Shown: positions 42,663 through 53,005, numbered from the stretch's first letter. The stretch: DNA of 62,748 bases from DASXMX01 sp036794395 (GCA_036794395.1 DAIRGS010000003.1:1-62748), one strand, 5' to 3'. Numbers and translations are program-made. The notes: generated by a model from the sequence alone, not told the origin.

Positions 42663-43916
42663 ATGCAACGACACGCCCACGGCCGCTTCCGCCTCGCGTT
42701 CATTCTGATTGTCTCTGCCTTTGCCACCCTCGCTCGCGCCCAATCCGACCCCTACTTCCCCCCGCCCGATGCCCAGGGCGGCTGGCGCACCGCCTCCACT
42801 CCCGCGGAGGTTCAAAAACTTGCCGGTCTGGATGCCGCACAGCTCGATCACGCCTTCGAACTCACCCAGCGATCCACCCAGAACGGCGGCCTGGTCGTCG
42901 TCCGCCACGGCTACCTCGCGTTGGAAAAGTATTTCGGCCGCGCCAGCCGCAATATCAACCCCGACATGGCCTCCACCGGCAAAGCCTACACCTCCATCGC
43001 TTGCGGCATCATGCTCCACGAATTCCACGACAAGATCCCCGACGGCCTCGATACCAAAGTCTTCACCGAAAAATATCTCCCCGAGGCCTTCCCGCTCGAT
43101 GATCCTCGCCGGGCCGACATCACGCTCGGCCAGCTCCTGTGCATGAGCGCCGGCTACAACGGCGAAGGCCAATCGCCCATCGGCGTCGTCAATGGCAAGG
43201 CCTCGCCCATGAAAGCCGCCCGCGGCCAAAACATTCGCGACCTCGACATGTCCTCCCTTCGCTGCCCGCTCTGGACCGCCCCCGGCGCCGGCTACTCGTA
43301 CTCTTCGCCTTCTCCGCACATCGCCTCAATCGTCCTGCGCCATGTCACCGGCCAAGAGCTTCAGGCTTACATCGACGAAAAGCTCGCCAAGCCGATGGGC
43401 TGGGGCCCGTGGGGCTACTGCCTGCATCGCGGGGATTTTGTAATGCCGCACGCCAACGGCGCTGGAAGCACTGCCGTCCACGCCACTGATGCCATGCGTT
43501 TTGGTTATTGCCTGCTCCACGATGGCAAGTGGAAGGATCAGCAGCTTGTCCCCGCCGACTACATCGCCATGTGCAACAAGCCATCGAAGTACAACCCGCA
43601 TAGCCCCTTCACGCTTCAATTCGAAAACAATTCCGATGGCCACGTCGTCGGCGCCCCGCGCGATGCCTACTGGAAATCCGGAGCCGGCGGCTTCGGTATC
43701 TTCATCGTCCCCTCGCTCGATCTGGTCATCTACAAAATGGGCGGCCGCAACAACCAATACGATCCCAACTTCACCGGAATCCCCCAGCCCGACCCCGATA
43801 CCTCCCGCGATAACTGGCAGCCGATCGCCCGCTCGCCGTTCAACGAAGGCAGTCTGGGCGGAGACGATGGCCTTCGTCGCGTCCTGGAAATGGTCTCAGC
43901 TGCCGTACGGGATTAA
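42663..43916 (+). CDS. Exported serine hydrolase (beta-lactamase/transpeptidase-like family)
   Basis: 417 aa from the ATG at 42663, which opens a signal peptide (FRLAFILIVSAFATLARAQ). SxxK nucleophile motif MASTGKAYTSIACGIM; the second motif region reads GYSYSSPSPH; a GAGGFGIFI stretch near residue 350 stands at the third motif. This is the class C beta-lactamase fold (PF00144), usually periplasmic esterases or peptidases. Natural substrate unknown. Followed by the paired family A repeat. Confidence 0.85.
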   Translation: MQRHAHGRFRLAFILIVSAFATLARAQSDPYFPPPDAQGGWRTASTPAEVQKLAGLDAAQLDHAFELTQRSTQNGGLVVVRHGYLALEKYFGRASRNINPDMASTGKAYTSIACGIMLHEFHDKIPDGLDTKVFTEKYLPEAFPLDDPRRADITLGQLLCMSAGYNGEGQSPIGVVNGKASPMKAARGQNIRDLDMSSLRCPLWTAPGAGYSYSSPSPHIASIVLRHVTGQELQAYIDEKLAKPMGWGPWGYCLHRGDFVMPHANGAGSTAVHATDAMRFGYCLLHDGKWKDQQLVPADYIAMCNKPSKYNPHSPFTLQFENNSDGHVVGAPRDAYWKSGAGGFGIFIVPSLDLVIYKMGGRNNQYDPNFTGIPQPDPDTSRDNWQPIARSPFNEGSLGGDDGLRRVLEMVSAAVRD

Positions 43917-43949
43917 TCGGATCAAGCGCATTTGCCTCCACACCAGGTC

Positions 43950-44245
43950 CTAAATGATCGTGCGCGATTCCGCGCTTCGTGGCATGGGGCTTCCCCTTCG
44001 GGTCTGAGCCTCAGGGTCGAAGACAGCCCATGATCGAGGGAGATAACCATCAGCGACGCGCCCGATTTGGGAAAACCAAGTTTCGACAGGTGGACAATCT
44101 TCTGATTCGCCGGCAGAAATGCCCCGTCCCGGAGAGTTGGTTTTCCCACATCTGACCCGGCGCCGGACCCGAAGCGTCCCCAACCACGGCTTAGAAAGCC
44201 GTGCCACGAAAACGCAATGTCGCGGAATCGCGCACCGTAATTTAG
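43950..44245. repeat. Dispersed repeat family A, two units head to head
   Basis: Unit 2a (43950 to about 44086, minus orientation) starts CTAAATGATCGTGCGCG and ends in the GGTTTTCCC block. Unit 2b (about 44075-44245, plus) repeats the layout of 1-174 closely. The two share the AAACCAAGTTTCGAC centre. The pair fills the gap between the convergent serine hydrolase and glycosyltransferase genes, each outer end lying within about 35 bp of a stop codon. Confidence 0.85.
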
Positions 44246-44246
44246 A

Positions 44247-45149
44247 TCACTTGAGCAATGTCTCCTGTTCCTCAGCGCTCAGATATTCCCCGCGCTGATA
44301 GAGCAATCCTTTTTCAAAATAAGCTTTCCTCCACACCTTCCACAACGAAAGATGCACCACCCCGATCGCATTGCCCGGCGGCAGCGCAACGCGAACCATC
44401 CCCTGCTCATCCCGAAACGGCATTCCCCACATGCACAAATAATTAAACAGCGGATCCACCAACACAGCACACTGATTTCGCCTGGCCAGCACGTTCAGCG
44501 CAATCTGCTCAGCCATGTGCCGCACGCGCTCCGATTCAGCTCCGTAATCACGCTGATACAACTCAACCAGCTCATTCCACCACATGTCCCACAGCGGGCA
44601 CTTCGCCGCCATCGCAAAAACCCCGCAATTCAAAACCGGCCGGCCGTACATCTCTCGAACCATCTCTTCGCCATATATAGTCCGGTGATAAAACGCGAGA
44701 TTCTTCAGTTGGTTTTCCACAAAGGTGTCGTTCAGATCGGAGTAGCCGTAATGCCATTCAGGGCAGATGAAAATCCGATCGCCCCCGCTCCGCGCCAGAT
44801 CGGCCAGATATGCCACCGACTGCGGCTGCTGAACCCACGTATCGCTGTCCAACCAAACAAACGCTTCAACGCCAGGAAACAACTTGGGCAACAACGGCCG
44901 AAACACCAGCGACCGCAAATATCCTTGCGCGAGCGGCTCCAACGCCCCAAGGGCGGAAGCGTCCAGTGCCCTTACCTCCACGCCGCGCGCCTTAAGCCAG
45001 TCCAGAGCCGTGCGATCACAGCCCGCATCCAGAAATGCCAACCCGATGTGCTCACAATCCAATTCACACTGCAAAAGTGAAAGAACAAGCCCTTTGGCCA
45101 ATAGGAAATAGTTCTGATCGCACGAGAAGACAACAAGAGTGTGAGGCAT
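44247..45149 (-). CDS. Glycosyltransferase (GT-A fold, GT8-like)
   Basis: 300 aa from the ATG at 45149 (a GTG at 45182 would add 11 residues). HTLVVFSCDQNYFLLAKGLV opens the nucleotide-sugar fold; the DxD motif is in FVWLDSDTWVQ; PVLNCGVFAMAAKCPLWDMW is the acceptor-side motif of GT8-like enzymes; AIGVVHLSLWKVWRK holds the late His. No signal or membrane helix, so it acts in the cytoplasm on glycan or glycolipid precursors. Donor and acceptor unknown. Confidence 0.8.
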   Translation of the reverse strand: MPHTLVVFSCDQNYFLLAKGLVLSLLQCELDCEHIGLAFLDAGCDRTALDWLKARGVEVRALDASALGALEPLAQGYLRSLVFRPLLPKLFPGVEAFVWLDSDTWVQQPQSVAYLADLARSGGDRIFICPEWHYGYSDLNDTFVENQLKNLAFYHRTIYGEEMVREMYGRPVLNCGVFAMAAKCPLWDMWWNELVELYQRDYGAESERVRHMAEQIALNVLARRNQCAVLVDPLFNYLCMWGMPFRDEQGMVRVALPPGNAIGVVHLSLWKVWRKAYFEKGLLYQRGEYLSAEEQETLLK

Positions 45150-45350
45150 AAAGAGCCCGATCAAGCCCTGCTCATTAACCACGATTTGGCGCGAAGCAAT
45201 CTAGCCCCGACGCGCTCGGATGCAAATCGCCCATCCGCAAATCCGTGCCAATATCGCCTATACTGCTGCCGCAAGGGCTCCTCACTACCCTCCCCGATCC
45301 AGACTCCCTAATATTATGTCGAATCCTTTTTCGTTCGGAGATAAACCACG

Positions 45351-48300
45351 GTGCGACCTGATTTCCTGAGTTTCTGTGCCCGGCGTGTCGCCATTCTGGA
45401 TGGCGCGATGGGGTCCAATCTTCAGTGCCGAACCCTCGACGTTCAGCGCGACTGGATGGGTCACGAGAATGCTTCGGAGGTGCTGAACTTCAGTCGCCCC
45501 GATATTATCCAGGAGATCCACGAGGCGTTTCTTGCCGTCGGCTGCGATGCGGTGGAAACCAACTCCTTCAACGGCAGCGCGGAGGATTTGTCCGACGCCG
45601 ATCTCTCGAGCCGCGCGGAAGAAGTCAATCGCGCCGCGGCCGAAATCGCGCGCCGCGCCTGTGACAAATTCGAAACCCCCGAAAACCCAAAGTACGTGGT
45701 TGGATCGATCGGCCCCACGCGTAAGTTGATCAGCATCGGGAACACCGATTGGGCCACATTGTTAAAAAGTTTCACGCCGCAGATGCGCGGCCTGATTATG
45801 GGCGGAGCGGATGTCCTTCTTATCGAAACCCAGCAGGATGTGCTGGCGATCAAGTGTGCCATCAACGCCGCCAATCGCGCTATGAAAGAACTGGGCAAGC
45901 GCGTTCCGATCATGGTGCAGGGTTCCTTCGACACCAATGGCGGACAGCAGATGCTGGCCGGTTCGGATCCCTCTGCCCTCGTCGCGGCAATCGAGCCCTA
46001 CGCCGAAGTCGCGTCATTAGGCGTCAACTGCGCATTCGGCCCGCCAGAACTCACTGAAACTGTTCGCTTCATCGCCGAAAACTGGCCCCGGCTGGTTAGC
46101 GCTCTTCCCAACGCGGGCTTGCCTGTGCTGGATGACAAGGGCCGGGCCAGTTTCCCCATGACGCCTCCGGATTTCACCCGGGGCATGATGCGCTTCGTCG
46201 AAGATTTCGGCGTCAACATCATCGGTGGGTGCTGCGGCACCATGCCCGAACATCTCAAGATGCTCGTGGATGCCGTAAGAGGCCGGGCGCCCAAAGCGCG
46301 AAATGTGCAGCGCAAGCCGCAAATTTCCAGCCTCTACAGCGCTGAAGATATTCGCCAGGACAAGAGCTACCTCGTCGTCGCCGAGCGAACGAACACCAAT
46401 GGCTCGCGCCAGTTCAAGCGGCTGCTCCAGGAAGATAATTGGGATGGCCTGGTCTCCATGGCCCGCGACGAAATCCGCGATGGCTCGCACATGCTCGATG
46501 TGTGCGTCGATTTTGTCGGCCGCGATGGCGTGCGCGACATGCACGAGGTCATCTCGCGGTACGTCCGCCAGATCAAAGCCCCGCTGATGCTCGACAGCAC
46601 CAACGCCGAAGTTATGGAAGCCGGCCTCAAGCTGGCCGGCGGTCGTTGCGTGCTCAACTCGATGAACCTCGAAGATGGCGAAGAGCGCATCGCCCATATC
46701 TGCGGCATCGCACGAAAATATGGCGCTGCCGTGGTCGCGGGAACGATCGACGAAGACAAGCTCAACGCCATGGCCCGAACCGCCGAGCGGAAGATCGCCA
46801 TCGCCACGCGCATTCGCGATTTGGCCGTCGGCAAGTACGGCATGCGCGATGAAGACATCATGTTCGATCCGCTCGTTTTGCCGATCTCAACCGGCATCGA
46901 GGAAGATCGTCGCAACGCATTGGAAACCATCGAAGGCACCCGCCGGATTTCCAGCGAGCTTCCCAGGTGCCACACCGTGGTTGGATTGTCCAACGTCAGC
47001 TTTGGCCTGAAACCCGCCGCGCGCGTCGTGCTCAACAGCGCGTTTCTCAACGAGCTGCGCGAGGCGGGTCTCACCGCGGCCATCGTTCACGCGTCCAAGA
47101 TCCTGCCCAGGAATCGGATTCCAGACGATCAGTGGAATGCCGCGCTCGATCTGATTTACGATCGTGGCCGCCGCGAAGGTTTCGATCCGCTCACGCACTT
47201 TATCTCGCTGTTCCCCGAGGACGGCCAGACGACGACCAACAAAGTCGCGGAGGATGAAAACCTGCCGATCGAGGAAAAGCTCAAGAAGCACATCATCGAT
47301 GGCGAAAAGCGAAATCTGACCGAGCACCTGGCCGAGGCCATGAAGACCTATCCGCCGCTCGAGATCATCAACAACCTTCTGCTCGAAGGCATGAAAGTGG
47401 TTGGCGAGCTCTTTGGGAACGGAACCATGCAGCTTCCGTTTGTGCTCCAAAGTGCTGAAACCATGAAATCAGCAGTGGCATACCTTGAGCCGTTCATGGA
47501 GAAGGCGGACGGGCAATCCAAGGGCAAAATTGTTCTGGCGACCGTCAAGGGCGACGTTCACGACATCGGCAAGAACCTCGTTGACATCATCCTCACCAAC
47601 AACGGCTACACCGTTTTCAATCTCGGCATCAAGCAGCCGATCACCGACATCCTCAAGGCCGCGGTCGAGAAAAAGGCCGATGCGGTGGGCATGTCCGGAT
47701 TGCTGGTCAAAAGCGTCGCCGTGATGAAGGAAAATCTCGAAGAGATGAACGCACGCGGCGTCCGCGTTCCCGTTCTGCTGGGCGGCGCGGCGCTCACCCG
47801 CGACTACGCCGAGGACGAACTCGCCAATCTCTATCAGGGCCCGCTTCTTTATTGCAAAGACGCCTTCGATGGGCTGCACGTGATGGATGCCATCGCCGGC
47901 GGTGAAACTCAAACCATCGTCACCACACAAAAAGAGCGATCCCAGAAAAGAAAACGACTCAAAGCCGAAAGCCAGGCCAAGTACGGCGACATTTTCAAAG
48001 GTTCCACCGCTGTCGATGCCCCGAAGATTGCCGGCGACAATCCCGTTCCACTGCCGCCATTCTGGGGCAAGCGCATCGTGACCGATATCCCGTTGCCCCA
48101 ACTCTTTCCCTACATCAATCCCGATGCCCTCTTCGGCGGACAATGGGGCTTCAAAAAACGCGGCATCAGTGAAGCCGAGTTCGAACGGCTGCTCGACGAG
48201 AAAGCGCGCCCCGCATTCGAGTCACTCCAACGCCGGGCAATCGAAGAACATCTGCTCGAGCCCAAGGTCACGTACGGCTACTTCCCCGTGCAGGCCCACG

Positions 48301-48893
48301 GCAACGATCTGATCCTCTACCACATCCAGGAATTCCAAGGCTGTACCTGCCACCCCGGCGGCCCCGGCCGACTCGAGCCCACCGGCAAACCCCGCGAGTG
48401 GATGCGCTTCAGCTTTCCGCGCCAGGAAGGACGGAGACGCTTGTGTATCTCCGATTTCTTCCGCTCGACCGAGAGCAAGCAATTTGACGTCCTGGGCATT
48501 CAGTTGGTTACCGTCGGCGATCGCGCCACCGAAGCCGCCGAGGCCCTTCGCGCCCAGAACAAGTATCAGGATTATCTCTTCCTCCACGGCTTCGGCGTCG
48601 AATCCGCCGAGGCCCTGGCAGAAATGTGGCACAAGCGCATGCGGCAGGAACTGGGCTTCTCCAGCGAAGACGCCCCAAAAATCAACGACCTGTTCCACCA
48701 GGCCTACCGCGGCAGCCGCTACAGCTTCGGCTACCCCGCCTGCCCCGATCTGGAAGGCCGGGCGAAGATCGTGGAACTGTTAGAGCCAGGAAGGATCGGC
48801 GTCACCCTCAGCGAAAACTTCATGCTGGTGCCCGAACAATCCACCGACGCGTTGGTCGTCCATCATCCCCAAGCAAGGTACTTCGACGTCTAA
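45351..48893 (+). CDS. metH: Cobalamin-dependent methionine synthase
   Basis: 1180 aa from a GTG (CGGAG upstream). Domains in order: homocysteine-binding (1-320; zinc Cys in GVNCAFGP and GGCCGTMPE), pterin-binding (340-610; VVAERTNTNGSRQFKRLL), B12 cap (630-720), B12-binding (725-870; GDVHDIGKNLVDII with the lower-axial His, SGLLVKS) and AdoMet reactivation (900-1180; RGSRYSFGYPACPDLEGRAK). Makes Met from homocysteine and methyl-THF. Length is close to E. coli MetH. No cobalamin riboswitch is visible in the 201 bp upstream. Confidence 0.97.
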   Translation: MRPDFLSFCARRVAILDGAMGSNLQCRTLDVQRDWMGHENASEVLNFSRPDIIQEIHEAFLAVGCDAVETNSFNGSAEDLSDADLSSRAEEVNRAAAEIARRACDKFETPENPKYVVGSIGPTRKLISIGNTDWATLLKSFTPQMRGLIMGGADVLLIETQQDVLAIKCAINAANRAMKELGKRVPIMVQGSFDTNGGQQMLAGSDPSALVAAIEPYAEVASLGVNCAFGPPELTETVRFIAENWPRLVSALPNAGLPVLDDKGRASFPMTPPDFTRGMMRFVEDFGVNIIGGCCGTMPEHLKMLVDAVRGRAPKARNVQRKPQISSLYSAEDIRQDKSYLVVAERTNTNGSRQFKRLLQEDNWDGLVSMARDEIRDGSHMLDVCVDFVGRDGVRDMHEVISRYVRQIKAPLMLDSTNAEVMEAGLKLAGGRCVLNSMNLEDGEERIAHICGIARKYGAAVVAGTIDEDKLNAMARTAERKIAIATRIRDLAVGKYGMRDEDIMFDPLVLPISTGIEEDRRNALETIEGTRRISSELPRCHTVVGLSNVSFGLKPAARVVLNSAFLNELREAGLTAAIVHASKILPRNRIPDDQWNAALDLIYDRGRREGFDPLTHFISLFPEDGQTTTNKVAEDENLPIEEKLKKHIIDGEKRNLTEHLAEAMKTYPPLEIINNLLLEGMKVVGELFGNGTMQLPFVLQSAETMKSAVAYLEPFMEKADGQSKGKIVLATVKGDVHDIGKNLVDIILTNNGYTVFNLGIKQPITDILKAAVEKKADAVGMSGLLVKSVAVMKENLEEMNARGVRVPVLLGGAALTRDYAEDELANLYQGPLLYCKDAFDGLHVMDAIAGGETQTIVTTQKERSQKRKRLKAESQAKYGDIFKGSTAVDAPKIAGDNPVPLPPFWGKRIVTDIPLPQLFPYINPDALFGGQWGFKKRGISEAEFERLLDEKARPAFESLQRRAIEEHLLEPKVTYGYFPVQAHGNDLILYHIQEFQGCTCHPGGPGRLEPTGKPREWMRFSFPRQEGRRRLCISDFFRSTESKQFDVLGIQLVTVGDRATEAAEALRAQNKYQDYLFLHGFGVESAEALAEMWHKRMRQELGFSSEDAPKINDLFHQAYRGSRYSFGYPACPDLEGRAKIVELLEPGRIGVTLSENFMLVPEQSTDALVVHHPQARYFDV

Positions 48894-48902
48894 CGACGAA
48901 GA

Positions 48903-49241
48903 TTAAACACGAAGGCACGAAGACACGAAGAATACAAAGTCAGAAGAATCAACCACAGAGGGCACAAAGAGCACAGAGGAAATCACAGAGAAGAACGTTT
49001 AGCCGCAGATGACGCAGATGGCCGCAGATGAAGAGAAAACAAAGCCAAAACCCATTTCAAATCGCGGTTTGTCTACCACGTTAACCATGCATTTTTTGTA
49101 TTTATCTGGCGCCCATCGGCGTCATCTGCCGCCAAATCTCTTGCATTAGATTTCTCCGTGTTTTCCTCTGTGAGCTCTGTGTTCTCTGTGGTTAATCGTC
49201 TTTGCCTTTTCTTCTTCGTGTCTTCGTGCCTTCGTGTTTAA
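48903..49241. repeat. Long multi-part palindrome of CACGAAG / CACAGAG / CGCAGAT arms
   Basis: Three left arms (TTAAACACGAAGGCACGAAG from 48903; AACCACAGAG iterations 48951-48990; GCCGCAGATGACGCAGATGG from 49001) recur in reverse order and complement on the right (about 49116, 49154-49193, 49209-49241). It spans the whole 373-bp gap between the convergent metH and gltX genes. Confidence 0.85.
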
Positions 49242-49266
49242 TTCTTATGTCTTGAAATTAGCGCCG

Positions 49267-50898
49267 TTAACTGCCCGCGAGGCATCGGTCGATCCGTGCC
49301 AGCGTGTGCTCGCGCCCAAGCATTTCAAGACTCTCAAAAATCGGCGGGCTGATCGTTGTTCCCGTCACCGCCACCCGCAATGGTTGAGCAACTTTCCCCA
49401 ATCCCAATTGCTTCTGCTCGGCATACTTCTTCACCAGCTCATCCAATGTCGCAGCCATCCATTCCGGAGCCGCCCCAAGCACCGGCCGCAGTTCGCGAAG
49501 CGCATTGAGTCCCTGCCCATCCTGCTTCTTCAGCACCTTCTCAACCGCATCGGCATCAAAAACAATCGCCTGATCCTCAATAAACAAGAACCGGCTCATC
49601 TCATCCACTTCCCGCAGTACGTGGAATCCCTTTTTCATCTGAAGCAACCGGGCCAGTTGCTCGTCGCTTGCCGAGTTGAGCGGTGAATCAGGATTAGCCT
49701 TTAGGTAATCCCGAAATGCCGCGATCATTCGCGGCAGCGGGGCGGCGGCGCATGCGTCGGTATTGAAGCTCAGCAACTTCTCCCGATTAAATTTCGCATT
49801 GCCCTTGCCGACCTGTTCGAGGGTGAAAAGCTCGACAAGGTCATTCATGCTCATGTGTTCCCGATCGTGCCCTGGATTCCACCCCAGCAGCGCGAGGAAG
49901 TTGTTGAGCACTTCCGGGAGATAACCGGCTCTCCGAAAATCATGAACCATGATCTCCGGCAGATCCGATTCGATTAGGCCAACTACCTTCATCACCTTCG
50001 GCTGCTCGGAAAGCTCCAGCTGTTTCTTGTCGTTGCCCAGCCAGTCCGCCAATCGCTCCGCCGGCAGCCCCGCCAGCCCGGCCACGTCCTCAATCGTCTT
50101 CTTCCGGCTCTTGAGAAATTCATGCGTCCGCTGGCGAACCTTCCGATCTCGATCGCGCTTGGAAAGCTTCTCGCCGGTTTCCGGTGCGAGGATCACCGGA
50201 AGATGCGCATAAACCGGACGCGGATAACCGAGCGCTTCCTGGAGGGCGATATGGTTCACCGTATTAAGCAGATGCTCCTGACCGCGAAGCACATGGTTCA
50301 CGCCCATCTCATGATCGTCCACCACAACCGCGAAATGGTACGTCGGCATCCCATCGGATTTGCGAATGACAAAATCCTGAACCTGGTCCGGCCCAACGCC
50401 CTGTCCATGCCCAAGCACCGCATCCTCAAACCGGAATTCTTTCACCGGCATCTTAAACCGCACCACGTGCGGCCGGCCTTCGGCTTCGTAACGCTTGATC
50501 TCTTCATCCGTCGGCTTCCCGCGGCGATACAAAAACGCCCGCTTCTGCTGCTCGGCCTGCTTTCGCAGCGCATCCAGCTCCGCCGAAGTCTCATACGCCT
50601 TATACGCCTGCCCCCGCGCGATCATGTCTTCAATGATGCGGTTGTAAATCTCAGTGCGCTTTGATTGAAACACAAGCTCCGAATTGTCCCAGTTAAATCC
50701 AAGCCACTTCAGGTCTTCAACCAGTTGATCACACGCTTCCTGCGTGCTCCGCGCCAGATCTGTATCTTCAATGCGAAGCAGGAATTTCCCCCCAAAGTGG
50801 CGCGCAAGCAGCCAGCTGAACAGCGCCGTGCGCGCGCCTCCCACATGCAGGTAGCCAGTAGGCGATGGAGCAAAACGCGTAACGACTTCGGTTGGCAT
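49267..50898 (-). CDS. gltX: Glutamyl-tRNA synthetase
   Basis: 543 aa from the ATG at 50898, chosen because the protein then begins MPTEVVTRFAPSPTGYLHVG, the normal GltX start. Class I signatures: PTGYLHVGG (HIGH) and KLSKRDRD (KMSKS). The C-terminal anticodon-binding part ends QPLRVAVTGTTISPPIFESL. Charges tRNA-Glu; it may also charge tRNA-Gln if the organism uses GatCAB. Full length. Confidence 0.96.
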   Translation of the reverse strand: MPTEVVTRFAPSPTGYLHVGGARTALFSWLLARHFGGKFLLRIEDTDLARSTQEACDQLVEDLKWLGFNWDNSELVFQSKRTEIYNRIIEDMIARGQAYKAYETSAELDALRKQAEQQKRAFLYRRGKPTDEEIKRYEAEGRPHVVRFKMPVKEFRFEDAVLGHGQGVGPDQVQDFVIRKSDGMPTYHFAVVVDDHEMGVNHVLRGQEHLLNTVNHIALQEALGYPRPVYAHLPVILAPETGEKLSKRDRDRKVRQRTHEFLKSRKKTIEDVAGLAGLPAERLADWLGNDKKQLELSEQPKVMKVVGLIESDLPEIMVHDFRRAGYLPEVLNNFLALLGWNPGHDREHMSMNDLVELFTLEQVGKGNAKFNREKLLSFNTDACAAAPLPRMIAAFRDYLKANPDSPLNSASDEQLARLLQMKKGFHVLREVDEMSRFLFIEDQAIVFDADAVEKVLKKQDGQGLNALRELRPVLGAAPEWMAATLDELVKKYAEQKQLGLGKVAQPLRVAVTGTTISPPIFESLEMLGREHTLARIDRCLAGS

Positions 50899-51020
50899 GG
50901 GGGAAACGTAGGCCCGCAAGAGGCGCTGGGCAAGTAACGCCACAGCGAAGAAGCACGAGGGCTAACCCGGAAAGCGGAAACAGCGCGGAATCATTGTCTC
51001 CAGAATTCATGGGAAAAAGC

Positions 51021-51170
51021 TTAACCACAGAGAGCACAGAGAACACAGAGGGGGATACAAGATGACACAAAGAAAATGCTGGTTGGCAATCGTTCGGAGG
51101 TCCGTCAAACAGCCTGTTTGATGCTCTTCTCTGTGTTTCCTCTGTGTTCTCTGTGCCCTCTGTGGTTCAA
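51021..51170. repeat. Palindrome of CACAGAG iterations
   Basis: TTAACCACAGAGAGCACAGA from 51021 is complemented by the iterated CTCTGTG arm 51126-51170. It belongs to the same class as 3528-3677 and 48903-49241, and lies between the gltX start and the pssA stop. Confidence 0.8.
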
Positions 51171-51190
51171 TTCTTTTTTTGTGTCGGGAA

Positions 51191-52156
51191 TTAAGTCGAC
51201 GGCATCAATCCCCGCCGCCGTACTCGCGCCAACGCCCACGACACCGGTCCCCAGAACGCATATATCAGCGTGCCGATGCCCAACGTGTAGCGATGGACGA
51301 TCACCAGCAGAAGCAACAGCATCAGTGACATCACCAGCCGCTGAATGCTTCGACGCCCGCGGAGATAGCGGTTCACCAGATGCGGATAGCGAATGGTGCT
51401 GACCATCAGCAGGCCCGCGCAGAGGACCAGGAGCGGGAGCAGCCAGACCATGGCGGCGGCGACGTCGTACATCGGGCCGTGGCGGATCAGGGCGTGGTCT
51501 CCCGGATCGATGAGATCCTGCTGCATGAGGATAAAGGACGCGACGACGGCCGCGGCTCCCGGGCTTGGGAGGCCGAGGAAGCTGAAGTGGTGTTGCTCAC
51601 CGTGCTCGTTGCTGACGTTGAATCGGGCGAGACGGATCATCGCGCAGCTCATATAGAGCGCGCCAATGCACCAGACCGTCTTAGCGACGAACGGGAAAGA
51701 CGCCACGCCCGAGTCGCGCGTGAAATCGTGAAAAAGCTTGAGCGCGACGACCATCGGCGCTACGCCGAAACTGACGACGTCGGCGAGGCTGTCGAGCTGA
51801 CCGCCGAAATCGGTCGTGTGGCGCGTGAGGCGCGCCAGCCGGCCATCGATTGCGTCGAACAGCATCGCCAGAAAGATAAAATAGGAGGCGGCAATTAATG
51901 GCGGGAGTGTCAGGAACTGGATGTCGAGCATCGCGATCCAGACGGCGGCGAAACCGCAGATCGCATTGCCCAGCGTCGCCAGCGAAGGCAGCGAATACAC
52001 CGATCGAATGTAAGCGCGTCGGCCGCGCCGTCGTGTTCGCCGCCGGCGGTGTTCGCGCTGGTCTTCGGTCAGGTCCTTGCGACGAAGGCGTTTGCGGCGG
52101 CGCTTGCGGTCGGGGCCGGGGGGGTCAGGTTGGGGCAAACCCGAAGGTTCGCTCAT
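51191..52156 (-). CDS. pssA: CDP-diacylglycerol-serine O-phosphatidyltransferase
   Basis: 321 aa. A very basic N-terminal stretch (DRKRRRKRLRRKDLTEDQRE) precedes six or more membrane helices. CDP-alcohol phosphotransferase motif: DAIDGRLARLTRHTTDFGGQ followed by LDSLAD. Makes phosphatidylserine in the membrane. The start overlaps the psd stop by 4 bp, so the two enzymes are co-translated. Confidence 0.93.
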   Translation of the reverse strand: MSEPSGLPQPDPPGPDRKRRRKRLRRKDLTEDQREHRRRRTRRRGRRAYIRSVYSLPSLATLGNAICGFAAVWIAMLDIQFLTLPPLIAASYFIFLAMLFDAIDGRLARLTRHTTDFGGQLDSLADVVSFGVAPMVVALKLFHDFTRDSGVASFPFVAKTVWCIGALYMSCAMIRLARFNVSNEHGEQHHFSFLGLPSPGAAAVVASFILMQQDLIDPGDHALIRHGPMYDVAAAMVWLLPLLVLCAGLLMVSTIRYPHLVNRYLRGRRSIQRLVMSLMLLLLLVIVHRYTLGIGTLIYAFWGPVSWALARVRRRGLMPST

Positions 52157-52884
52157 GCGGGAGTCTCCCGTGGAACGGTACGCTCAAAATCCTCGCCGTC
52201 GATTTGGGGTGCGGCAACGGTCGTGTGAATCGGGTTGCCCAGCTTGAAGATCACGTCAGCCGCTCCGCGAACCGTCTGGCCGACCTTCACCTGTACCTGC
52301 GGATCAAGCGATTTGAGGACGGTCAATTCCGTCCGGCTGCCGAACTTGATCATCCCGATGCGCTGTCCGCGCTTCAGAACATCGCCGGTATCGGCCGAGA
52401 ATATGATCCGCCGGGCGATGAGGCCGACGATCTGCTTTACCACCGCGATCGGCTTTCCGGTCGTCGGCTCGCCTAGAACGATCGTGTTGGATTCGTTCTC
52501 GTCGCTGGCCAACTGGTGGCGCATCGCGTTGATGAACTTGCCTTTCTTGTATTCGTGCTTCACGACCACCGCGTCGCATGGCGCGCGGTTGATATGGACG
52601 TTGAAGACCGACAGGAAGATGCCCACGCGAACCGCCGATCCGCCTAATGATTCATCGTGGGGCAGTTCGGAGATATCCGAAACGGTCCCGTCGGCCGGGC
52701 TCACCATTGTGTCCTGATCAGCCGGCACTTCGCGTTCCGGATCACGGAAGAAGGCAAACAGCCAGATCAGCACCGGCACAATTAACAGCGCCAGCGGCCA
52801 GAAAACATACCCAAGCCCGACGGCCACCGCCGCCAGAACCACAAACCCAATCAACATTTCGCGGGCGCCGTGGCGCGTTACCAT
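52153..52884 (-). CDS. psd: Phosphatidylserine decarboxylase proenzyme (short type)
   Basis: 243 aa. N-terminal membrane helices (MLIGFVVLAAVAVGLGYVFW), then VSPADGTVSDI, FLSVFNVHINRAP and the self-cleavage site region IKFGSRTEL, where Ser becomes the pyruvoyl group. Converts PS, made by the downstream pssA product, into phosphatidylethanolamine. psd-pssA order is common in bacteria with the short Psd form. Confidence 0.94.
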   Translation of the reverse strand: MVTRHGAREMLIGFVVLAAVAVGLGYVFWPLALLIVPVLIWLFAFFRDPEREVPADQDTMVSPADGTVSDISELPHDESLGGSAVRVGIFLSVFNVHINRAPCDAVVVKHEYKKGKFINAMRHQLASDENESNTIVLGEPTTGKPIAVVKQIVGLIARRIIFSADTGDVLKRGQRIGMIKFGSRTELTVLKSLDPQVQVKVGQTVRGAADVIFKLGNPIHTTVAAPQIDGEDFERTVPRETPA

Positions 52885-53005
52885 ATGACGCGCAAACTAA
52901 CCGGGACAGCCGGAATGTTCAATGTGAAAAGCGATTGCGCGGATTCGCCGCATCCCGAGCCCGATCACATGGCGAATCAAAGGTTCTCACGGATAAAATC
53001 CCGAC

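Noticed and set aside
45183..45350. Cobalamin riboswitch before metH
   Set aside because: No B12-box-like sequence in this short gap.
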